Positions 48,785-58,199 are shown, counted from the first letter of the stretch. The stretch is 64,000 nt of DNA from Streptomyces mutabilis (GCF_014649815.1 NZ_BMTT01000002.1:124001-188000); one strand, 5' to 3'. Program-made: numbers and translations. The notes: generated by a model not told the origin, from the sequence alone.

Positions 48785-49849
48785 ATGCAGTACCGCACCT
48801 TGGGCCGCACCGGTGTCCAGGTCAGCTCCCTCGCGCTCGGGGCCATGAACTTCGGCGCCATCGGACGCACCACCCAGGACGAGGCCACCGCCATCGTCGA
48901 CGCCGCCCTGGAGGCCGGGGTCAACGTCATCGACACCGCCGACATGTACGGCCGGGGCGAGTCGGAGGAGATGGTCGGCAAGGCCGTCGCCGGTCGCCGC
49001 GACGACATCGTGCTGGCGACCAAAGCGGTCATGCCCATGGGCGAGGACCGCAACCACCGGGGCGCCTCGCGCCGCTGGCTGGTCACCGCGCTGGACAACA
49101 GCCTGCGCCGCCTCGGCGTCGATCACGTCGACCTCTACCAGATCCACCGGTGGGACCCGCAGACCGGCGACGAGGAGACCCTGTCGGCGCTGACCGACCT
49201 TCAGCGCGCGGGAAAGATCCGCTATTTCGGCTCCTCCACCTTCCCCGCGTACCGCATCGTGCAGGCCCAGTGGGCCGCCCGCGAGCATCGCCTGAGCCGC
49301 TACGTCACCGAGCAGCCCAGTTACTCCGCCCTCCAGCGCGGGATCGAGGGCGACGTGCTGCCCGTGAGCGAGGAGTACGGGCTCGGGGTGCTGGTGTGGA
49401 GCCCACTGGCGTCGGGTTGGCTGTCGGGCGCGGTGCGGGCGGGCAGGGAGATCACCACCCATCGGTCGGCGGTCATGCCGGAGCGTTTCGACACCTCGCT
49501 GCCCGCCAACCGGGCCCGGCTCGACGCCGTCGAGCGGCTGGCCCGGGTCGCCGACGAGGCCGGCCTGACGCTGATCCAGCTGGCGCTCGGCTTCGTGACC
49601 GCCCACCCCGCCGTGACCGCCGCCCTCATCGGCCCCCGCACCCTGGACCACCTGCGCGCGCAGCTCGCCGCCGCCGACACCGTGCTCCCCGACGACGTGC
49701 TGGACGCGATCGACGAGATCGTCGCGCCCGGCACCGACCTGGCGGCGCACGAGAAGTTCGACACCCCGCCCGCGCTGCTCGACCCGGCGTTGCGGCGCCG
49801 TCGGGCCCCGGTCCCGGCCGGGCCCGCGGGGCTCACGGGCGGGCGGTAG
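48785..49849 (+). CDS. Aldo/keto reductase
   Basis: 354 residues from the ATG at 48785 (GGAGGAA about 8 bases upstream). The barrel carries the catalytic tetrad Asp/Tyr in VIDTADMYGRGESEEMVG, Lys in VLATKAVMP and His in DLYQIHRWD; the C-terminal TAALIGPRTLDHLRAQL binds NADPH phosphate. It is similar to YajO/Tas-type reductases acting on aldehydes and quinones. It is regulated by the facing TetR gene. Its last 17 bases overlap the end of the converging SDR gene. Confidence 0.94.
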   Translation: MQYRTLGRTGVQVSSLALGAMNFGAIGRTTQDEATAIVDAALEAGVNVIDTADMYGRGESEEMVGKAVAGRRDDIVLATKAVMPMGEDRNHRGASRRWLVTALDNSLRRLGVDHVDLYQIHRWDPQTGDEETLSALTDLQRAGKIRYFGSSTFPAYRIVQAQWAAREHRLSRYVTEQPSYSALQRGIEGDVLPVSEEYGLGVLVWSPLASGWLSGAVRAGREITTHRSAVMPERFDTSLPANRARLDAVERLARVADEAGLTLIQLALGFVTAHPAVTAALIGPRTLDHLRAQLAAADTVLPDDVLDAIDEIVAPGTDLAAHEKFDTPPALLDPALRRRRAPVPAGPAGLTGGR

Positions 49850-50639
49850 CCGCCGCCTGTCCGGCCCGCTCGGCCAGGAACTGCTCCCACGTCCGCCGGC
49901 CCACCTGCGCGCCGTCCAACGTGAGGTTGGCGCCCGCGCGGTAGGCGCGGCCCGCCTTGCCGGGGATACGGACCGGCAGGTGGGGGCGCCGGCGCCTGCC
50001 GTGCAGGGTCAGGTAGGGGCGGACCAGGGCGGCCAGGTCGTGGGCCTCGGGGCCGGTCAGGTCGGGGACCCGGCCGGACGGGGCCGCGAGGGCCAGTTCG
50101 GCCAGGCGGGCGGCGACCTCGCGGGAGTCGACGGGCTGGAGGCGCAGGCCGCCGGGGACGGGGAGGAACGGCAGCTTGGTCATCTTCTCGATCATCGCCA
50201 GGGTCAGCTCGTGGAACTGGGCCGCCCTCAGCACCGTCCAGCCGATGCCCGAGCCGGCGATGGCCCGCTCCGACTCCAGCTTGGTGCGCAGCCAGGCCAG
50301 CGGGACGCCGTCCGCGCCGACGACCGAGATGTACACGATGTGCCGTACTCCCGCGCCGGCGGCGGCGCTCACCAGGGCGCGGGTCGCCTTGTCGTCGCCC
50401 TTGGGGCCGCCCGCCAGGTGCAGGACGGTGTGCACGCCGGCGACGGCGGCCTCGACGCCCTCACCGGTGAGAAGGTCGCCGGTGACGTAGGTGATGCCGT
50501 CCGCGTCGGGGCGGGGGCGTCGGGTGAGGATCCGTACCTCGTGGCCGGCCGCCCTCAGCAGCGGGACGACGTGGCTGCCCAGGGTGCCCGTGCCGCCGGT
50601 GACCAGGAGGGGGGTGGTGGGGGTCGAGGGGTGCGTCAT
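49833..50639 (-). CDS. NAD(P)-binding atypical SDR (NmrA/YwnB-like)
   Basis: 268 residues from the ATG at 50639, with GGGAG 5 bases upstream (an ATG at 50657 is possible but lacks a site). The Rossmann motif LVTGGTGTLGSHVVPLLRAAG is complete, followed by LTRRPRPDADGITYVTGDLL and VHTVLHLAGG. The classical SDR Tyr-x3-Lys is absent, as usual for NmrA/atypical SDRs, which act as redox sensors or quinone/ether reductases. The substrate is unknown. Probably monocistronic. Confidence 0.88.
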   Translation of the reverse strand: MTHPSTPTTPLLVTGGTGTLGSHVVPLLRAAGHEVRILTRRPRPDADGITYVTGDLLTGEGVEAAVAGVHTVLHLAGGPKGDDKATRALVSAAAGAGVRHIVYISVVGADGVPLAWLRTKLESERAIAGSGIGWTVLRAAQFHELTLAMIEKMTKLPFLPVPGGLRLQPVDSREVAARLAELALAAPSGRVPDLTGPEAHDLAALVRPYLTLHGRRRRPHLPVRIPGKAGRAYRAGANLTLDGAQVGRRTWEQFLAERAGQAAATARP

Positions 50640-50780
50640 GACTGCTCCCGGGGTCATGGCGCCCGGGGGAGCGGGTACTGATCCGCCCCGCCCGGACGTC
50701 CGCCGTGTGTGTCCGTGGCGGTATGACCCGGGGCGGGGCGGGTGTGTGACAGGAAGGGAGAAAAAATCCTACCGGTCGGG

Positions 50781-51821
50781 TCAGATCGTCGCGGTGTCGA
50801 TCACGAAGCGGTACCGCACGTCGCTCGCCAGGACCCGCTCGTACGCCTCGTTGATCTCCGACGCGGCGATCAGCTCGATCTCGGCGCCGATGCCGTGCGC
50901 GGCGCAGAAGTCCAGCATCTCCTGGGTCTCGGCGATGCCGCCGATCATGGAGCCGGCGAGGGTCTTGTTACCGCCGATGAGCGAGAACAGGTTCAGGGCG
51001 ACCGGCTCCTCGGGGGCGCCGACGTTCACCAGGGCACCGCCGGTCTTGAGCAGGCCGAGGTAGGAGCCGAAGTCCAGCGGCGCGGAGACCGTGGAGAGGA
51101 TCACGTCGAAGGTGCCCGCGAGCTCCTGGAAGGTCTGCTCGTCGCTGGTCGCGTAGTAGTGGTCGGCGCCCATCTTCAGGCCGTCGTCCTTCTTGCGCAG
51201 CGACTGCGACAGCACGGTGACCTCGGCGCCCATCGCGTGGGCGATCTTGACGCCCATGTGGCCGAGGCCGCCCAGACCGATCACGGCGACCTTCTTGCCC
51301 GGGCCGACGCCCCAGTGCTTGAGCGGGGAGTACGTGGTGATGCCCGCGCACAGCAGCGGCGCGGCCACGTCGAGCGGCAGCCCGTCGGGGATGCGGACGG
51401 TGAAGGCCTCGGCCACGACGACCTTCTGCGAGTAGCCGCCGTAGGTGGGCTCACCGTCGTAGCCGACGGCGTTGTACGTGCCGACGCTGCCCTTGAGGCA
51501 GTGCTGCTCCATGCCGGCCTTGCAGTTCTCGCACTCGCGGCAGGAGTCGACGAGACAGCCGACGCCGACGCGGTCGCCGACCTTGAACTCGGTGACGCCG
51601 GAGCCGACGGCCTCGACGACACCGGCGATCTCGTGCCCGGGGACCATCGGGAAGATGGCCTCGCCCCAGCCCTCGCGGGCCTGGTGGATGTCGGAGTGGC
51701 AGATGCCGGCGAACTTGATGTCGATCAGGACGTCGTACTCGCCCACCTCGCGCCGCTCGATGGTGGTGCGCTCCAGCGGGGCCTTGGCGGCGGGTGCTGC
51801 GTACGCGGCGACAGTGGTCAT
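50781..51821 (-). CDS. Zinc-dependent alcohol dehydrogenase (cinnamyl-alcohol/YahK type)
   Basis: 346 residues from the ATG at 51821 (GGAGA 6 bases upstream). Catalytic zinc ligands are Cys in GICHSDIHQ and His-Glu in VPGHEIAG. The structural zinc is held by the Cys cluster in [15 protein letters not shown]. The nucleotide site is [11 protein letters not shown]. Enzymes of this subgroup reduce aldehydes with NADPH. It faces the XRE regulator gene across 168 bases carrying three direct repeats, so inducible aldehyde detoxification is likely. Confidence 0.94.
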   Translation of the reverse strand: MTTVAAYAAPAAKAPLERTTIERREVGEYDVLIDIKFAGICHSDIHQAREGWGEAIFPMVPGHEIAGVVEAVGSGVTEFKVGDRVGVGCLVDSCRECENCKAGMEQHCLKGSVGTYNAVGYDGEPTYGGYSQKVVVAEAFTVRIPDGLPLDVAAPLLCAGITTYSPLKHWGVGPGKKVAVIGLGGLGHMGVKIAHAMGAEVTVLSQSLRKKDDGLKMGADHYYATSDEQTFQELAGTFDVILSTVSAPLDFGSYLGLLKTGGALVNVGAPEEPVALNLFSLIGGNKTLAGSMIGGIAETQEMLDFCAAHGIGAEIELIAASEINEAYERVLASDVRYRFVIDTATI

Positions 51822-51906
51822 GCCGGGTCTCCGGGATTCTCTTGGCATTGACTGGGTGATGCCTCCACCCTGCCTGCGGCCTGCGGTTTCGCCCAGACCA
51901 CGCCTT

Positions 51907-51963
51907 TGCGTACGACCGGTGTGCGTACCACTGGCGGGGACAGGCTCCTGTGCGTACGACCGG
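51907..51963. repeat. Three 13-bp direct repeats, TGCGTACGACCGG type, in a divergent promoter
   Basis: Copies lie at 51907-51919 and 51951-51963 (identical) and 51922-51934 (TGCGTACCACTGG), spaced 15 and 29 bases. They sit between the alcohol dehydrogenase start (51821) and the XRE gene start (51990), upstream of a probable -10 (GATACT, 51978-51983). They are probably binding sites for the XRE regulator. Confidence 0.75.
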
Positions 51964-51989
51964 GAATACGTCCGGCGATACTGGGACAC

Positions 51990-52883
51990 ATGGATGGACA
52001 GCTGGACCGGCGTGCCGAACTGAGCGAGTTCCTGCGCACCCGCAGGGCCCGCCTGAAGCCGGAGGACGTGGGGCTGCCGTCCTTCGGGCGGCACCGCCGG
52101 GTGCCGGGGCTGCGGCGGGAGGAGCTGGCGCAGCTGGCCGGGGTGTCGGTGGCGTACTACACGCGCCTGGAGCAGGGCAACGGGCGGAACGTGTCGGCTG
52201 AGGTCCTGGACGCGATCGCCCGCGCGCTCAGGCTGTCCGACGCCGAGCAGGCGCACCTGACGCACCTGGCGAAGCCGAAGCAGCAGCGCAGGCGCGCCAC
52301 GGGGTCGCGGGCACAGCAGCCGGTGCGGGTGGCGCTGCACCAGTTGCTGGAGTCGATCGACACGGTCCCGGCGTACGTCTCGGGCCGGCGCTCGGAGATC
52401 CTCGCCTGGAACCGGATGGCGGCGGCCCTCTTCGGCGACTGGGGCAGGCTGCCCGCCGAGGAGCGGAACTGGGCGCGGCTGGTGTTCCTGAACCCGGACT
52501 ACCGCGAGCTGTTCGTGGACTGGGACCAGAAGGCGTACGACATGGTCAGCTTCCTGCGGATGGACGCGGGCCGGCACCCGGACGATCCGCGGCTGTCCGC
52601 GCTGGTGGGCGAGCTGTCCGTGAAGAGCGAGGAGTTCCGGCGGCTGTGGGCCACGCACGACGTCAAGGAGAAGAGCCACGGCGTCAAGCGGATGCGGCAC
52701 CCGCTGGTCGGTGAACTGACCCTGTCCTTCGAGACGTTCCGCCTGGTCGACGACGACGAGCAGGCGTTCGTGACGTACCACGCCGAGCCGGGCTCGCCGT
52801 CGGCGGAGGCGCTGCGGCTGCTGGCGAGCTGGGGGACGGACGCGGCGTCCGCGCTGCCCGCGTCGTCCCCGCCGCAGCCCTGA
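51990..52883 (+). CDS. XRE-family regulator with MmyB-like ligand-binding domain
   Basis: 297 residues from the ATG at 51990, which lies only 6 bases after GATACT and so is probably translated from a leaderless transcript. Residues about 10-80 are the helix-turn-helix ([42 protein letters not shown]). Residues about 105-275 form the MmyB-like domain ([26 protein letters not shown] ... [33 protein letters not shown]). Such regulators often sit beside a dehydrogenase they control; the arrangement here matches. Confidence 0.93.
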   Translation: MDGQLDRRAELSEFLRTRRARLKPEDVGLPSFGRHRRVPGLRREELAQLAGVSVAYYTRLEQGNGRNVSAEVLDAIARALRLSDAEQAHLTHLAKPKQQRRRATGSRAQQPVRVALHQLLESIDTVPAYVSGRRSEILAWNRMAAALFGDWGRLPAEERNWARLVFLNPDYRELFVDWDQKAYDMVSFLRMDAGRHPDDPRLSALVGELSVKSEEFRRLWATHDVKEKSHGVKRMRHPLVGELTLSFETFRLVDDDEQAFVTYHAEPGSPSAEALRLLASWGTDAASALPASSPPQP

Positions 52884-52935
52884 GGCGGCGGGTCCGGCAC
52901 CGGCCGGGCGCGGACGGGAAGCCGGGCGAACGGCG

Positions 52936-52972
52936 GGCGCCCGCCGCCCCGTTGCGCGGGGTGGCGGGCGCC
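52936..52972. terminator. Hairpin between converging genes
   Basis: GGCGCCCGCC (52936-52945) pairs with GGCGGGCGCC (52963-52972), with an inner CCCC/GGGG pairing. It lies between the XRE stop and the leftward L,D-transpeptidase stop. Confidence 0.75.
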
Positions 52973-53060
52973 TGTGCGAAGTCCTGACTGAACTGAGCGG
53001 AAGTGCTGCCCGAGCGGAGACCCTCCCGGGAAGTACTGCCGTACCGCCGGTATTTCGGCG

Positions 53061-54305
53061 TCAGACCGCCGAACCCGCCTTCCACTGGGCCCAGTCCATG
53101 TTCCAGCCGTTGAGGCCGTTGTCCGGGGCGATGGTCTTGTCGCCGGTGTTCTGGACGACGACCACGTCACCGATCATGGAGTTGTCGTAGAACCAGGCGC
53201 CCGGCGTGTTCGGGTCGTCGGCGCCCTGGGCGTCGGCCAGGCCGACGCAGCCGTGGCTGGTGTTGGCCTTGCCGAAGATGCCCTTGCCCCAGTAGTTACC
53301 GTGGATGAAGGTGCCGGAGGTGCTCAGGCGCATGGCGTGGGGCACGTCCTTGATGTCGTACTCGCCCTTGCCGTCGTCGTCGGTGAAGCCCACCGTCGAG
53401 CCGTCCATCCGGGTCTCCTTGTACTTCTCGGAGATCACCATCTGGCCTTCGTAGGTCTTGTTCTCGGGGGAGCCGGCGGAGATCGGGATGGTCTTGACCG
53501 TCTTGCCGTCCTGCGTGACCTTCATCTGCTTGGTCTTCGCGTCGACGTAGGAGATCTGGTTGCGGCCGATCTTGAAGGTGACCGTCTTCTGCTGGACGCC
53601 GTAGACGCCCTCGGCGCCCTCGACCCCGTCGAGCGCCAGCTTGAGGGTGACGGTCGAGCCCTCTTGCCAGTAGTCCTGGGGGCGGCAGTCCATGCGCTGG
53701 GTGCTGAACCAGTGGCAGGCGACCTCCTGGCCGCTGCTGGTGTTGACCGTGATGCCCTTCTGGACGGCGGCCTTGTCGGTGATCTGCTTGTCGAAGTTGA
53801 TCGACACGGGCATGCCCACGCCGACGGTGGTGCCGTCGTCCGGGGTGAAGGTGCCGATGAAGCTGTTCTTCGGGGAGACCGTGGTGAACGACGCGTTCTC
53901 GTGGGCGGCGCGGCCGTCGGAGTCCTGCGCGGTCGCCGTGATCTGGTACTTGGTGGCCCGCTCCAGCTGACCGGAGGGCTTCCAGCTGGTCTTGTCGGCG
54001 GATATCTGGCCCTCGACCACCGTGCCGTCGGTGGCGGTCATCTTGACCTCGGTGAGCGTGCCCTTGCTCACGGTGACGGCGGCGGAGTTGTTGATGGAGG
54101 CGTTGTCGGAGCCGTCCCCGGGCGTGATCTTGATCTCGGCCTGGGACGACTTCTTCGCCGCGGCCTCGTCGGCCTCGGCCTGCGAGGTCCTGCCGTCCCC
54201 GCCGGAGGTGTCGGCGTCGCTACTGGAACATGCCGAGAGCACCAGCACACCGCCGAGCAGTGCGGACGCGGCCACCAGGCCCTTGCGCCGCTTACCGTCC
54301 GTCAT
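53061..54305 (-). CDS. L,D-transpeptidase lipoprotein with Ig-like domains
   Basis: 414 residues from the ATG at 54305, with GGAG 9 bases upstream (an ATG at 54320 lacks one). The signal peptide ends in the lipobox LSAC. Two bacterial Ig-like domains (about 60-250) precede the YkuD domain with the catalytic His/Cys pattern: HGNYWGKGIFGKANTSHGCVGL. This is the layout of actinobacterial Ldt enzymes that form 3-3 peptidoglycan cross-links outside the membrane. Monocistronic between hairpins. Confidence 0.95.
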   Translation of the reverse strand: MTDGKRRKGLVAASALLGGVLVLSACSSSDADTSGGDGRTSQAEADEAAAKKSSQAEIKITPGDGSDNASINNSAAVTVSKGTLTEVKMTATDGTVVEGQISADKTSWKPSGQLERATKYQITATAQDSDGRAAHENASFTTVSPKNSFIGTFTPDDGTTVGVGMPVSINFDKQITDKAAVQKGITVNTSSGQEVACHWFSTQRMDCRPQDYWQEGSTVTLKLALDGVEGAEGVYGVQQKTVTFKIGRNQISYVDAKTKQMKVTQDGKTVKTIPISAGSPENKTYEGQMVISEKYKETRMDGSTVGFTDDDGKGEYDIKDVPHAMRLSTSGTFIHGNYWGKGIFGKANTSHGCVGLADAQGADDPNTPGAWFYDNSMIGDVVVVQNTGDKTIAPDNGLNGWNMDWAQWKAGSAV

Positions 54306-54498
54306 CACACGCTTCTCCATCGTCGCCGATTCCCGTGACCCCGAGATTCCCCGTCAAGAACTTTCAACGCTACGACCGGCTCGTCCCGTTCCACATCGCT
54401 ACCCGGTGTGGGGCATACCACGTTTCCGCTCGGACGGGGTGACGCGCGGCGGTACGGAGGCGGTACGTGCGGTCCGTGCACCCCGTGAGACGACGAAA

Positions 54499-54524
54499 CC
54501 CCGGACGGCGGTTGCCGCCCGGGG
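54499..54524 (-). terminator. Hairpin after the acidic-protein gene
   Basis: Arms 54499-54509 and 54514-54524 pair with one A/C mismatch and a tight loop, 23 bases beyond the leftward stop at 54547. Confidence 0.6.
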
Positions 54525-54546
54525 CCAGGTATTTCCCCACACTGCG

Positions 54547-54900
54547 TCAGCCGACCGTCATTTCATCGTCTTCCGGGTCGCTCTCGTCACCATCATCCTC
54601 GTCGAGGTCCCATTCGGGCGAGTCGGGGTCGTAGTCGGTCTGCTCACTGCTCCAGGACGCCTGCTGGAGCTCCACCCCGGGCACCTCGCCCACCAGGTCG
54701 AACGGGTCGACGAGGTAGGCCAGGGCCTCCGCGGTGTCGTCCGTCACAGCCCGCTCGGCGTGGGCCCGCTCGGCGTCGGACAGGTCGGCGTCGTCGGCGA
54801 GTGCCTGCAGCGCGGCCCCGGTGACGGCCTGTTCGTCGTCGACCTCGAGGACGAGGTCGACGCGAACCCGCACAAAACGCGATGTCTCTGGAGTGCTCAT
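54547..54900 (-). CDS. Small acidic protein, function unknown
   Basis: 117 residues from the ATG at 54900; no strong ribosome site is seen. The first part (SRFVRVRVDLVLEVDDEQAVTGAALQALADD ... RAVTDDTAEALAYLVDPFDLVGEVPGVELQQASWSSE) looks like a compact alpha/beta domain, and the last 25 residues are almost all Asp/Glu. No signal peptide or membrane helix. An acidic tail of this kind can mimic nucleic acid or bind basic proteins, but that is speculation. It diverges from the LAxTG protein gene across 109 bases. Confidence 0.75.
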   Translation of the reverse strand: MSTPETSRFVRVRVDLVLEVDDEQAVTGAALQALADDADLSDAERAHAERAVTDDTAEALAYLVDPFDLVGEVPGVELQQASWSSEQTDYDPDSPEWDLDEDDGDESDPEDDEMTVG

Positions 54901-55009
54901 GCCCGGAGCGTAAGGCCGACCGCTCCCGTGGCTTTCCTGTGACCCGCGACTTTCACTAACATCTGCCCACACGGCCAATTCGCCAGCGCCACAAGGGGAT
55001 CGATATTCC

Positions 55010-55327
55010 GTGTCATCCGCTCGCCGTCCGTTGCTGACCGCCGCCACCGCGGGTGGTCTGCTGTGCGCCCTGTGGTTCGTCCCGTCCGCGAACGCGACCC
55101 CGGACACACCGGTGCTCGAGTCCGCCGCCGCGAGCCCGTCCCCGCAGGTCACCGCACAGGCCAGAGCCGCGTCCACGGACACGACGACCACCGGTGAGGA
55201 CACCGCCCGCCTGGCCGACACCGGAAGCTTCGACAGCACGCCGTACGTCGTCGGCGGCACCCTGTGCCTCGGACTCGGCGTCGGCTTCGTCGGGTACTCG
55301 GTGCGCCGGGAACGCCTCGATTTCTGA
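55010..55327 (+). CDS. Secreted surface protein with LAxTG-type sorting signal
   Basis: 105 residues from the GTG at 55010 (AGGGG about 12 bases upstream). A signal peptide (RRPLLTAATAGGLLCALWFVPSANA) is followed by a short Ser/Thr/Ala-rich mature region of about 45 residues. The end is a sortase signal: LADTG, a hydrophobic helix (TPYVVGGTLCLGLGVGFVGY) and the basic tail RRERLDF. LAxTG motifs are used by class E sortases in Streptomyces. The mature part is too short for an enzyme; a surface spacer or adhesive peptide is possible. Confidence 0.8.
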   Translation: MSSARRPLLTAATAGGLLCALWFVPSANATPDTPVLESAAASPSPQVTAQARAASTDTTTTGEDTARLADTGSFDSTPYVVGGTLCLGLGVGFVGYSVRRERLDF

Positions 55328-55418
55328 GAACACTTGACGTTGTTTCCGCGTTCTCGGAGAAGTGAGGCGCGGAGGGCTCCGGTCATCCCGCCGGCCCCTC
55401 CGCGCCGCGCTCGTCGGG

Positions 55419-56963
55419 TCAGCGCAGCGGCCCGGTGACCGTCTCCGCCGCCGCGACCAGACGCCCGTGGCGCACGAACACTTCGGCCGCGGCGAGGTCG
55501 GGCGCCAGGTAGCGGTCCGGGCCGGGGCCCTCCACGCCTGCCGCCCGTACGGCGTCGATGACGGCCCGGGAGGCCGGGGCCGGGGTCAGGCCCTCGCGGA
55601 GCTGGATGGCGCGCGTGGCGGCGTACAGCTCGACGGCGATCACGCGGGTGAGGTTGTCGACGGCGGTGCGCAGCTTCCGCGCCGCCGACCAGCCCATGGA
55701 CACGTGGTCCTCCTGCATCGCGGAGGACGGGATGGAGTCCGCCGACGCCGGTACGGCCAGCCGCTTCAACTCGCTGACCAGGGCGGCCTGCGTGTACTGG
55801 GCGATCATCAGGCCGGAGTCGACGCCGGCGTCGTCCGCGAGGAACGGCGGCAGACCGTGGCTGCGGTTCTTGTCCAGCAGCCGGTCGGTACGCCGCTCGG
55901 CGATGGAGCCGAGGTCGGCGACGGCGACGGCGAGGAAGTCCAGGACGTAGGCGACCGGAGCGCCGTGGAAGTTGCCGTTGGACTCCACGCGTCCGTCGGG
56001 GAGGACGACCGGGTTGTCCACGGCCGCCGCCAGCTCCCGCTCGGCGACCAGGCCGGCGTGGGCCATGGTGTCGCGTCCGGCGCCGGCGACCTGCGGGGCG
56101 CAGCGCACGGAGTAGGCGTCCTGGACGCGGGGGGCGTCGTCCTGGTGGTGGCCGGTGAGACGCGAGCCCTTGAGCACGGCGGCCATGTTGGCGGCGCTGG
56201 CGGCCTGCCCGGGGTGCGGGCGGATGGCGTGCAGTTCGGGCACGAGCACCTTGTCGGTGCCGAGCAGGGCCTCCATGGTCAGCGCGGCGGTGATGTCGGC
56301 GCTCTTGTAGAGGGTGTCGAGGTCGGCGAGGGCCATGACCAGCATGCCGAGCATGCCGTCGGTGCCGTTGAGGAGGGCGAGGCCCTCCTTCTCGCGCAGT
56401 TCGACCGGGGCGATCCCGTGCTCGGCGAGCAGTTCACCGGCGGGCCGTACGGTGCCGTCGGGGCCCTCGGCGTCCCCCTCGCCCATGAGGGTGAGGGCGC
56501 AGTGCGAGAGCGGGGCGAGGTCGCCGGAGCAGCCGAGGGAGCCGTATTCGTGCACGACCGGGGTGATCCCGGCGTTGAGCACGTCGGCCATGGTCTGCGC
56601 GACCTCGGGTCGGACTCCGGTGTGCCCCGAGCAGACGGTCTTCAGCCGCAGGAACATCAGCGCGCGGACCACCTCGCGCTCGACGCGCGGGCCCATGCCG
56701 GCGGCGTGCGAGCGGACGATGTTGCGCTGGAGCCGCGCCCGCAGGTCGGGGCTGATGTGCCGGGTCGCCAGGGCGCCGAAGCCGGTGCTGACGCCGTACA
56801 CGGGGTCCGGCTTGGCGGCCAGCGCGTCCACGATCTCGCGGGCCGCGGCGAGGGCCGCCACCGCCTCCTCGGAAAGCTCGATCCGGGCGCCGGCGCGCGC
56901 CACGGCGAGGACGTCGGACGCGGTGACCCCGGACGTCCCCACCACCACAGTGTGCATATCCAT
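55419..56963 (-). CDS. hutH: Histidine ammonia-lyase
   Basis: 514 residues from the ATG at 56963, giving the N-terminus MDMHTVVVGTSG known from Streptomyces enzymes; the frame to 57014 is not needed. The cofactor loop reads GSLGCSGDLAPLSH, so the MIO prosthetic group would form from Cys145-Ser146-Gly147 instead of the usual Ala-Ser-Gly, a variant also known in S. griseus HutH. Active-site features such as YGVSTGFG, RNIVRSHAAG and QDAYSVRCAPQV are intact. It deaminates histidine to urocanate. The other hut genes are not in this window. Confidence 0.97.
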   Translation of the reverse strand: MDMHTVVVGTSGVTASDVLAVARAGARIELSEEAVAALAAAREIVDALAAKPDPVYGVSTGFGALATRHISPDLRARLQRNIVRSHAAGMGPRVEREVVRALMFLRLKTVCSGHTGVRPEVAQTMADVLNAGITPVVHEYGSLGCSGDLAPLSHCALTLMGEGDAEGPDGTVRPAGELLAEHGIAPVELREKEGLALLNGTDGMLGMLVMALADLDTLYKSADITAALTMEALLGTDKVLVPELHAIRPHPGQAASAANMAAVLKGSRLTGHHQDDAPRVQDAYSVRCAPQVAGAGRDTMAHAGLVAERELAAAVDNPVVLPDGRVESNGNFHGAPVAYVLDFLAVAVADLGSIAERRTDRLLDKNRSHGLPPFLADDAGVDSGLMIAQYTQAALVSELKRLAVPASADSIPSSAMQEDHVSMGWSAARKLRTAVDNLTRVIAVELYAATRAIQLREGLTPAPASRAVIDAVRAAGVEGPGPDRYLAPDLAAAEVFVRHGRLVAAAETVTGPLR

Positions 56964-57050
56964 ATTCAGGAGCGTACGCAGTGAATTCGATGATGTCACG
57001 AGGGGGTACGTCACGGATGCGTGCGACCTGCGCCCCTTACCGGCGCCGAG

Positions 57051-58199
57051 TCACGGCGAGTGCCGACCGCGGAACCGCCTGCGCTCCCCGTCCTCCTCCC
57101 GGGACGGCTCGTCCGCCAGCCGCACGACGGGGTCGTCGGGCCCCTCGCGCCCCGCGACGACCGGCCCGGCCGCCCGTTCCGCCTTGGCGCGGTACTGGGC
57201 GGCGTCCGCGAGCCGGAACAGCCGGCGGGCGGAGCGCACCGGACCCACGGGATCCTCCGTGGACGCGACCCCGCAGGCCACACCGTCGCCGAGCTCCAGC
57301 TCGGCCGCCCGCCGGCACAGCTCCTCGGCGGCCTTCGCCACCGCGTCGGCGGGCGGCCCCACCGCGAGCAGGCAGAACTCGTCCCCGCCGAGCCGCGCCG
57401 CGAGCGCCCCCGGCAGCATCGCCCCGCACAGGGACAGCACCGAACCGAAACGTTCCAGCAGCCGGTCGCCGACGGCATGCCCGTGTGTGTCGTTGACCCG
57501 TTTCAAGCCGTTCAGATCGCAGACGACGAGACTGACGACGACGTGTTCCGCGCGGTGCCGCTCGACCGCCTCGTCCAGCGCGGCGTCGACGGCGCGGCGG
57601 TTGGCCAGCCCGGTGAGCGCGTCCGTGTAGGCGAGGCGCCGGACCTCCTCCAGCCGCTCGGTCTGCGCGATCCCGGCGGCGACCACCGAGGCCAGCACGG
57701 TGGCGAAGTCGGCGTCCGCCCGCTCGAAGACCCGCTCCCCCACCGGGCGGGCCACGTACAGCTCCCCCCAGGCGCGGCCGTGCAGCACGATCGGCGCGAC
57801 CACGCAGCAGCCGCGCCCCCGGCGGCGCAGAGCGGCGACACGCTGGTGGACGTACCCGGGGCGTCCGGCGGCGGGACCCTCGGCCGTCTCGACCCAGGCG
57901 TCGGGCTCACCGCCGCCGGCCCAGCGCTCGTGCAGGAACTCGGTGATCTCCGCGAACTGGTGCACCGGGTAGGACTCGTCCTCGGGGAACTCCTCCTCGC
58001 CCTCGGCCAGCTCGCCCACGTTCACCAGGACCCTGAGCCGGCCCAGCTCGCGCTCCCACACCGACAGCGCCGCGAAGCTGCCGCCCAGCGCCAGGCACCC
58101 GCCGAGGGCCGCCGCCCGCCACGCCTCGCGCGTGCTCTGCGCGGCGGCCATACCCTGCGCCAACGCCACCACGGCCGTGAGCCGCCTGTCCTCACCCAT
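57051..58199 (-). CDS. GAF-GGDEF diguanylate cyclase
   Basis: 382 residues from the ATG at 58199 (GTG 58202 is adjacent). The N-terminal two thirds form a GAF-like sensor (VVALAQGMAAAQSTREAWRAAALGG ... CCVVAPIVLHGRAWGELYVARP). A short coiled linker leads to the GGDEF domain (about 205-345) with DALTGLANRRAVD, DLNGLKRVNDTHGHAVGD and an intact LGGDEF. The product-inhibition motif R-x2-D normally upstream of GGDEF is missing (PGALAARLGGDEF). It would make cyclic di-GMP, a developmental signal in Streptomyces. No membrane helices. Likely leaderless, since TAGCCT lies just before the start. Confidence 0.92.
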   Translation of the reverse strand: MGEDRRLTAVVALAQGMAAAQSTREAWRAAALGGCLALGGSFAALSVWERELGRLRVLVNVGELAEGEEEFPEDESYPVHQFAEITEFLHERWAGGGEPDAWVETAEGPAAGRPGYVHQRVAALRRRGRGCCVVAPIVLHGRAWGELYVARPVGERVFERADADFATVLASVVAAGIAQTERLEEVRRLAYTDALTGLANRRAVDAALDEAVERHRAEHVVVSLVVCDLNGLKRVNDTHGHAVGDRLLERFGSVLSLCGAMLPGALAARLGGDEFCLLAVGPPADAVAKAAEELCRRAAELELGDGVACGVASTEDPVGPVRSARRLFRLADAAQYRAKAERAAGPVVAGREGPDDPVVRLADEPSREEDGERRRFRGRHSP

